From Xiphophorus maculatus (Eukaryota > Chordata > Actinopteri > Cyprinodontiformes > Poeciliidae), in NCBI RefSeq assembly GCF_002775205.1, contig NC_036462.1:32281084-32345083 (forward strand): a stretch of 64,000 nt of DNA. Reading direction: 5' to 3'. Positions within the stretch are counted from its first letter, which is position 1, and each line of letters starts with the position of its first letter. A program made the position numbers and the translations under genes. This document shows, piece by piece, positions 49,357-64,000 of the stretch. The notes under the pieces were generated by a model. It was given only the letters and a program-made list of their open reading frames with translations, was not told where the DNA came from and did not search any database.

Positions 49357-49522
49357 ACACTGAAAAAGTGAAACATTTGATCAAAGTTAAAAAGATGGAC
49401 TTAATCAAATTAAGTTTATCCAATTACATGCATTAAGTTAAGTCATGTTATACACGCATGAATAAATTAAGTTTGACAAACTTAATTCGATTTCATGTAA
49501 CAATTCTCGTTTTTTCAGTGTA
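49357..49522. mobile_element. Short MITE with ACACTGAAAAA ends
   Basis: Left CACACTGAAAAAGTGAAAC and right TCGTTTTTTCAGTGTAG are inverted copies around an AT-rich core with TTAAGTTTGACAAACTTAA. Confidence 0.6.
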
Positions 49523-51295
49523 GTTAATAAATGGGTAGCAAGGGTGCTATTTTTAACAGAGTCTGAACCAGGTGAAATTAAAACTGCCACTTTAGGATTT
49601 CTGGGTAAAACATAATTACTGTTTTTTTTTTTTATCTTAAATGCGAATTGTATATATTTTTTTGTACAGTTTTGGCTTAATTGCTGCTCTGACTCCTTTT
49701 CTTGGGTCCGTATACTGGAGCTAATGATTAATCGATCACTAAATCAGCTTACAGTTATTTCAATAACCACTTCATCCAATTAATCGCTATTCAAGATCTC
49801 GATGCAACCAGAAATGAAAGAGAGCGACAGCGCTGCATCACTCTCTCCTTCTGATTGGGTACTGATGTTTCGGTTCTTTAACCCAGATCGCTGCCTGAAC
49901 ATTTCCCCGCTGCCTACCTATCAGCCATCTGAAGCCCACTCCACGCGTTTTACCCGACTTTAAAGCCATAAGTCTGACACAGACTCCAGAGGTACGCCCC
50001 GCCTCTAACATTGAAAGCGTGCGTGGCGCTTGTTTACACCGTGCTTGGATTAAAAAAAAAACCCACAGAGGTGTGTTCTGTTTTTAACTAAAGTGTCCAA
50101 CTCTAACCCAGGGACGGGTTAGATGGGTTGGTGCAGGACACGCGCTCACTCAGATGGAAACGGTGCCTTACCGCAGCCAAGCTCAAGGTCAGCCTCACTA
50201 AGCTCTCTCACACACAGAGCTCTTTTTATTTTATTTTAAATTTCAGACGCCGTATCTTAGATGTCAACCAAACCAGAGAATTGGAGGAAAACTCTGCAGC
50301 GGTGTAATTCTGGATGCATTACTGTACATACAGACAGCGACATGAGCTGACGCGCTCTGCATGTAAAATACCAGCTTCACGTCGGCGGCCATGTTCCTTC
50401 TTAACCTGCCTCTAAATGTTTGCTCAGAAAGTGTATAGATAAATATATATATATAGGAGAAAAAACCCTGTCTTTAACTCATTGTAACCTCCATTTATTT
50501 TCCTGTAATGCAATAGAATTCTCAGAATAATTTCTATTTTTGTAAATCAGTGTCTGCTTTTTAATATTCCTCTTTGTGCATGTTTTTTGTATCCTTGTTT
50601 TATTTTGTGTAATTTGGGGGGAATTAATGTTGGGTTTTTTTTTCTTTCTATTTTTAGGAATCAAAGCCTTATTGGGATAAAATCAAAGTCTGTTTTGTAT
50701 GTTGACTGTTTTTTGATATCGTGTTGATATTGTACATGCAGATGTTGTGATCAGACGTTTGCACTTAAGAGTCGGGGGTTCCTGTCATATTGGATTCTGT
50801 CACTTTTCTAGGATTTCCTTTGATGACTAAAGAAATGTATTTTTTCCCCGTAAAGGGAGGACTTCATTATGCACTTGTATTTTCTAAGAACAAAAGGAGC
50901 TAAGTCTAAAGTTTTACAGTTTGTATGGAAAAAAAAAAGACTAATTTGTAATTAGGCACTTGCACAAATATTTATAAAAATGTCTACAACCCATAGAACA
51001 GATATATAGAATAAGCATCTTTTGCTGTAAGTTTAATAGTAAAAACTATGAAATAGCTATAAAATGATCCCAAAGCTTATTTTTTTCTCCTCCAGTCGTC
51101 TTGGAGTTTAGTTTTGTCTTCATATCTGCTCTCTTGATTCTTTTCCTTGAAATGTAAAAAGTTGTTTTTAAAGAATGACTGTTTTTGCTTTGTTTTGTCC
51201 AGTTCGATGCTTATTCAAAATGTTTACAAGCTGCTTGTCTTGAGTGGCATATTGATGTGGGAGGAGCCTAGAGGAGTTCTGTACAACAGACCAAT

Positions 51296-51301
51296 AATAA
51301 A
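51296..51301 (+). terminator. elk4: Likely elk4 poly(A) signal
   Basis: AATAAA in CCAATAATAAAACAAATG, about 4.6 kb after the elk4 stop and before the tail of mfsd4a. Confidence 0.5.
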
Positions 51302-51328
51302 ACAAATGTCTAACTGACACCAGCTTTA

Positions 51329-51361
<33 letters not shown>

Positions 51362-52044
51362 AATCTGATCGGTCTTTGGAGCCTTGGTGGTTTCTTTAAG
51401 CTTCAGATCTGGTTCATGTTGTTGAGATCCAGTTGAAATCAGAAGTTTTTTTCCTCCCCAACTGAAATCAGAACAAACTTCTCTTGTTTTAGATGAGTTA
51501 GAATTACCAAAATGATTTCTATTTCCAGATGCCACAATAATATGACTCATAATGGTTTGAACAGATAAACAGCCTTTTTAAACATTTATTGCTATGAATT
51601 AAAATCCTTTCAATGAGGTGACAAAATGGAGGAGTGACCAGAGTTTCCTCCAGCTGGATAGGTGACAGTATTGGTGTCCACAAGTTCACACAGGTGGCTG
51701 ATGCAAATTATTTCAAATAATGCTAAATTATTAGCGACAAATTGAATTCTTAGAGTACTTTGTCAAAACACAAAGTACTCGTCTGTTAAACACTTTCTGG
51801 ATTCTCTATTTTCTCAGTAAATGGAACATTTATCCACTGGCTTCAATTCAAAAGCCGACTTATGCACCCAAATCTGCTTTTCATTATTTTTTTAAGGTTG
51901 ACTCAAAACAGCAAGTTTAAAAAAAAAAGGGAGCAAAGTCTTTTTCTCAATGCTCATAATAAAGTTTTTTCTATTTATTTCAATATTCTGATTCAACAAC
52001 ATTTATCCCAAAGGAAAATTAAATATTTTAGTACTTCTGGCTAA

Positions 52045-52310
52045 TGCAGATCTCCAGCAGCAGTCAGTCTTACGACTGACTGAGGAGGCCTCTGACTGAA
52101 GACAGCTGCTTGCTGCAAGCAGCTCAACACCCAGGGACAAAAAAATAATTCTTCGTAACATGTCCTGGATGAAGACAGTTGTTGGCTCAGATGTAAAACA
52201 ATTCCTTGTTGCCACAGTTACGCATCATAAATGTTGATGAACCAGAGGGAATAATTGTCCAAAGATTGAACCCCTCAGTTTGAGCGACACAGTTCTAGAA
52301 CAATAGGATC
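52045..52310 (+). repeat. Dispersed repeat family, copy B
   Basis: GCCTCTGACTGAAGACAG, then AACACCCAGGGACA and AACATGTCCTGGATGAAGAC, followed by GTTGCCACAGTTACGCATC; see copy A. Confidence 0.6.
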
Positions 52311-53118
52311 TACAGCGATTTATGCGTTTAAGAAAACTGATTAGATTATTTGTTTAGTTAAAGTATTGGAAGTTCTGTTCATTGACTAGCAGTAAAAAAA
52401 AAAAAAAAAAACTTTTTCAGTGATTTTAGGATTGTTTTTATTATTATATCTTGGGAAATGTGACAAAAGGTTTGGACACCGCTGTGAGAAGAAACCAGCA
52501 CTGCCTGTTGCTGTGCCCTGCCAGTCAGCTGGCTGAAATAAAGCCGTTACACTTTTCTGTTGCTCTCGTGAAAGACAGCAGGTCTTCATCAACCTGATAT
52601 ATTTCTTTTTGTACCACAGAAGAAAAGAAACATTTCTGCTCAATAAACACTTGAAAAATGAAACCAACTCCTGTTTTAATTGTTACTTTTTCCTCAAGGC
52701 TAAATGGCAAAAAATAAAACAATAGAAAACAACAATATCATATTAGCAGCAAGAGGAAAAAATGTTTCCCTTGGTTTTAAATAAAGCAGTTTGATCAAGT
52801 TTGACGTGTCTGTTGAAAGTGTTTGTTGTACCATGTTACAGTGGAACGGCGGTTCTGATTCTGTCACACTGACTCAAGCCCAGAAACCCTGAGCTTAGGA
52901 ACCGTCCTCAGACTAAAGCAGTCAGTCCAGCTGTCATGACGTCTGGACATCAGGAGCCGCCGCTCTTCGGCTCATCCTTCATGTCCAGACATGGAGACGA
53001 ATCTGAAAGACAAACGTTTGCAACTGAAGTTCAGTCAAAGGGTAGACGCTTAGATTCAAACGAATGCATGCATCGTTGATTCCTGGGTAGCTCCTATATT
53101 TTTCCAAGCTGGTTGGAG

Positions 53119-53235
<117 letters not shown>

Positions 53236-53339
53236 GAGCTCCAACCCTAAAACATCAGAGCAAAACAGATGCCAAATATGTTGATCTCTGTCACTAAAGT
53301 ACCACAGAGTGTTAGAGCCAGGCTAAGAAGTTTCAACAG

Positions 53340-53540
53340 TAAAGTCATAACATTATGAGAATAAAGTCAAATGACAACATCGTGATAAAATCAGAGGACA
53401 TGAGAATAAAACAAGAGTATTGCTGTACGACAGTAAGGTAAAAAAAAAAAAAAGCACAAGAAAACAAATCATCAGAAAGTGAGAATAAAGTTGTAATAAT
53501 GTGAGAGTAAAGTCATAATATCTGAGTAAGGTCGCATAGC
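53340..53540. repeat. Degenerate GAGAATAAAGTC tandem repeat
   Basis: Words such as TGAGAATAAAGTC and GAGTAAAGTCATAATA recur many times at irregular spacing. Confidence 0.6.
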
Positions 53541-53849
53541 AGGAGACATTTTATGGGAATTCCTCCAGGAAAAAAAAAATTAAATGAGGAACATTGAGCA
53601 TCTTGTGAAGTTATACTTTGGAATCGGCTTTACAAATAAGGACTTAATTTTTTAACAAATCACCATCAAATAATTGTCAGTAGCAGGATTTTAAAACGAC
53701 TGCAAAAAAACCAGAGTCAATTTCCAAGAGAGAATCAGAGACTAGACCAGCTGGTCCCTTCAGATCTTTAACTGTTACAGCTTTGCTCGCATTAAAAAAA
53801 AACCAACTTTTTTCTTGTAATTTTCTGACATTCCGGTAATATTGTGTCT

Positions 53850-62279
<8,430 letters not shown>

Positions 62280-64000
62280 CTGGAGGAACACACACAGGCC
62301 AACATGTTAGCAAGCATTCTACTGGTGTTCCGAGTTAACTTTGAGTTCTGTGTTTCCACCCATGGATAGTCATACTAGTCAGGTTTCTCTGTCTAACTGG
62401 GTTTATTTCCTACATGAAGCCACTAACTCAGCTGCTGCCATTAACTACGTCTCCTGTGCTTCCTCTGTAGGGGGGACTACTACAAAAATCAGTGACTTGG
62501 GCTTCTTTTCAGAACTTTTTATTACCAAATGTGTTAAAACTGTGATCATATCCAACCTGAATGTGATTAAATGACTGGATTAGAATAAAATGGATTGAGT
62601 GGAAAGGTAGCATTCACTTTTTATGCTTTTCCAATCAGCTTCATATAACTGTAGGATCAACACACTTCTCCTCATATTCCTTCTTTTGCAGACTTTCCAT
62701 CGTTTTATTTGCCAAGTAACAGAACACCCTGCGATCATTTACCGGCGAAGTCAGACCTCAGAGCTGGGAATGATGTCACACCCAGTAACTGTGATCCAGT
62801 TGGAGGCAGATCCACAAATGGCACAAAAAAACATTTAGAGAAAATAAAAGTGAGCTGCATACCTGAATATTTCTACAAGGCTGTGACACAAACACACAAA
62901 CTCACAAAAATGTCTTCACATTGTCATCATGGCGTATCTGTGTATTGAATTTTGAGGAAAGAGTTTGATTTAAAACGACTTGGAACAGTAAAATGTGAAC
63001 ACTTTCTGGATGAACTGTACAAACTGCACTATAACATCCCTAACTTTTCATGCAGGAGTTTTTAAATTTTTACAGACTTACTGGGATAAAGCACTCTGTG
63101 CTCGCAGTTTAAACAGGACAGCCTTGTACAGTTCCAGTAAAGTCACCTTGATGTTCCACTAACTTGTATTTACCCAGTCAGTTTATCACAGCCCTGCAGC
63201 CTCACTGCTGCTTCTATTTAATCTTTACTTGTGTACTCAGCCATCCCTGCCAACGTTCCCCTTTCCTCTTTAGGCTGTTCCTGATAAATTATATTCAACA
63301 TCAGTGAGCTTCACATCAAACCTGGAACATCATCACATTAACAGCCACTAGAGACTGGGTGCAATGACGTCCTTAAAACTACAATGTAAAACTAATTCAA
63401 ACAAGCAGAATTGTTTAATGGTTGCAGGACCTACAGGTTCAAACAAGGAAACCCCACAGAGGAGCAGCAGTGTTGTTCTGCTAAACATAAAACTGCTAAC
63501 ATCTACCAACGCAGCTTCCTGTCCTACTGATGTGAACATTTTAAGTTGGCTCAACTTTGTCAGAGGGCGGACTCGCATTACCGTTAAATTACTTGAAAAT
63601 GTTCAATACAGCAATATTGTTATTTCTGCCAAATCACTTGTGGGACAATTTGCTGACCAGCAAAATTGGTTATGGTATTATGGCCCATCCATAAACAAAC
63701 CACGATTTTCAGATTTTAATTTGCAAAATCAAATGTTGAAAACCTGCTACAATTTTCTCTGTATGTCACTTAAAGCCTCGTTACATTGATGCTTATGGTT
63801 ATAGTGTGTGGATAGTGAAACTGTCCAACGGATATATTTGCAGTTTAGAATCTCCAAGTTACCCGACATGAGCAGGGAGAACAAGCAGCTCAACTAGTCA
63901 TTATTTAGTTTCCCTTTGAGGTTGATAAAGTATTTCTGAATTGAATCTGAACTGCATTACTAAGTTATTTTATCTTGAAAATGTGTTTTTCACTGTTTAT
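62280..64000 (-). other. mfsd4a: mfsd4a intron running off the window
   Basis: Searched on the minus strand for the missing first exon (a helix pair with a GPTLLDL-like motif) and did not find it. No repeats recognised. Confidence 0.5.

Larger units (their letters stand above)
46733..51320 (+). other. elk4: elk4 3' UTR (probable)
   Basis: From the stop codon to AATAAA at 51296-51301, which is followed by a TG repeat. The stretch 50220-51300 is T-rich and looks like UTR. Inserted repeats include 47670-48215 and a hAT fragment at 48942-49040. Length of the UTR is an inference; an earlier end is possible. Confidence 0.45.

Noticed and set aside
62280-62359. ATG at 62359 as the start of mfsd4a
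   Set aside because: It lies upstream of a clear acceptor, and the protein would lack the first helices of the family; a further upstream exon outside the window is more likely.

Overview
This is nuclear DNA from a bony fish, most likely a percomorph teleost. It shows split genes with canonical GT-AG introns, long CA, TA and TG microsatellites, and many typical fish mobile elements: Tc1/mariner remnants and MITEs, hAT elements with 8-bp target duplications, a tRNA-derived SINE, and LINE-tail-like repeats ending in ATGG. Three host genes are identified with confidence from their translated domains: klf15, elk4 and mfsd4a. A spliced locus derived from a KDZ (Kyakuja/Dileera/Zisupton) transposase lies at the left, facing a decayed gene with homeodomain-like and PHD-like pieces.

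Layout. About 0.24-3.8 kb (+): degenerate multi-exon gene with a homeodomain-like helix, an HMG-like start and a frameshifted PHD-like cysteine cluster. 4.6-5.5 kb: 5'-truncated Tc1 element. 6.7-11.7 kb (-): nine recognisable exons of a KDZ-associated protein with a CxC2-like cysteine cluster and a C-terminal coil and acidic tail, but no visible catalytic core. 11.7-17 kb: intergenic, with a 100-bp TA repeat and a TIR transposon. 17-22.2 kb (+): klf15, with a GC-rich promoter and non-coding first exon, a coding exon from 18489, and a last exon ending at 22228. 22.2-35.5 kb: klf15 3' region, then a transposon-rich intergenic block that includes an internally deleted hAT and a three-level nest of DNA transposons. 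35.6-51.3 kb (+): elk4, with a non-coding first exon, five coding exons giving 473 residues, and a long 3' UTR. 53.85-62.28 kb (-): eight coding exons of mfsd4a. Its first exon lies beyond the right edge.

Gene relations. elk4 and mfsd4a are tail-to-tail, as ELK4 and MFSD4A are in human, so this is an old vertebrate neighbourhood. klf15 (zinc-finger regulator of metabolic genes) and elk4 (ETS ternary-complex factor, partner of SRF and target of ERK) are both transcription factors, but nothing in the sequence shows that they are co-regulated. MFSD4A is an orphan transporter of the major facilitator superfamily.

Points most worth a second look: the spliced KDZ-derived locus without a catalytic core and its convergent partner; the Russian-doll transposon nest at 31.1-34.2 kb; TG repeats placed right against several mfsd4a splice acceptors; the hairpin plus 129-bp tandem array in elk4 intron 1; and inverted copies of one transposon on either side of klf15. 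All splice sites and families were read by eye. No search or alignment was run.
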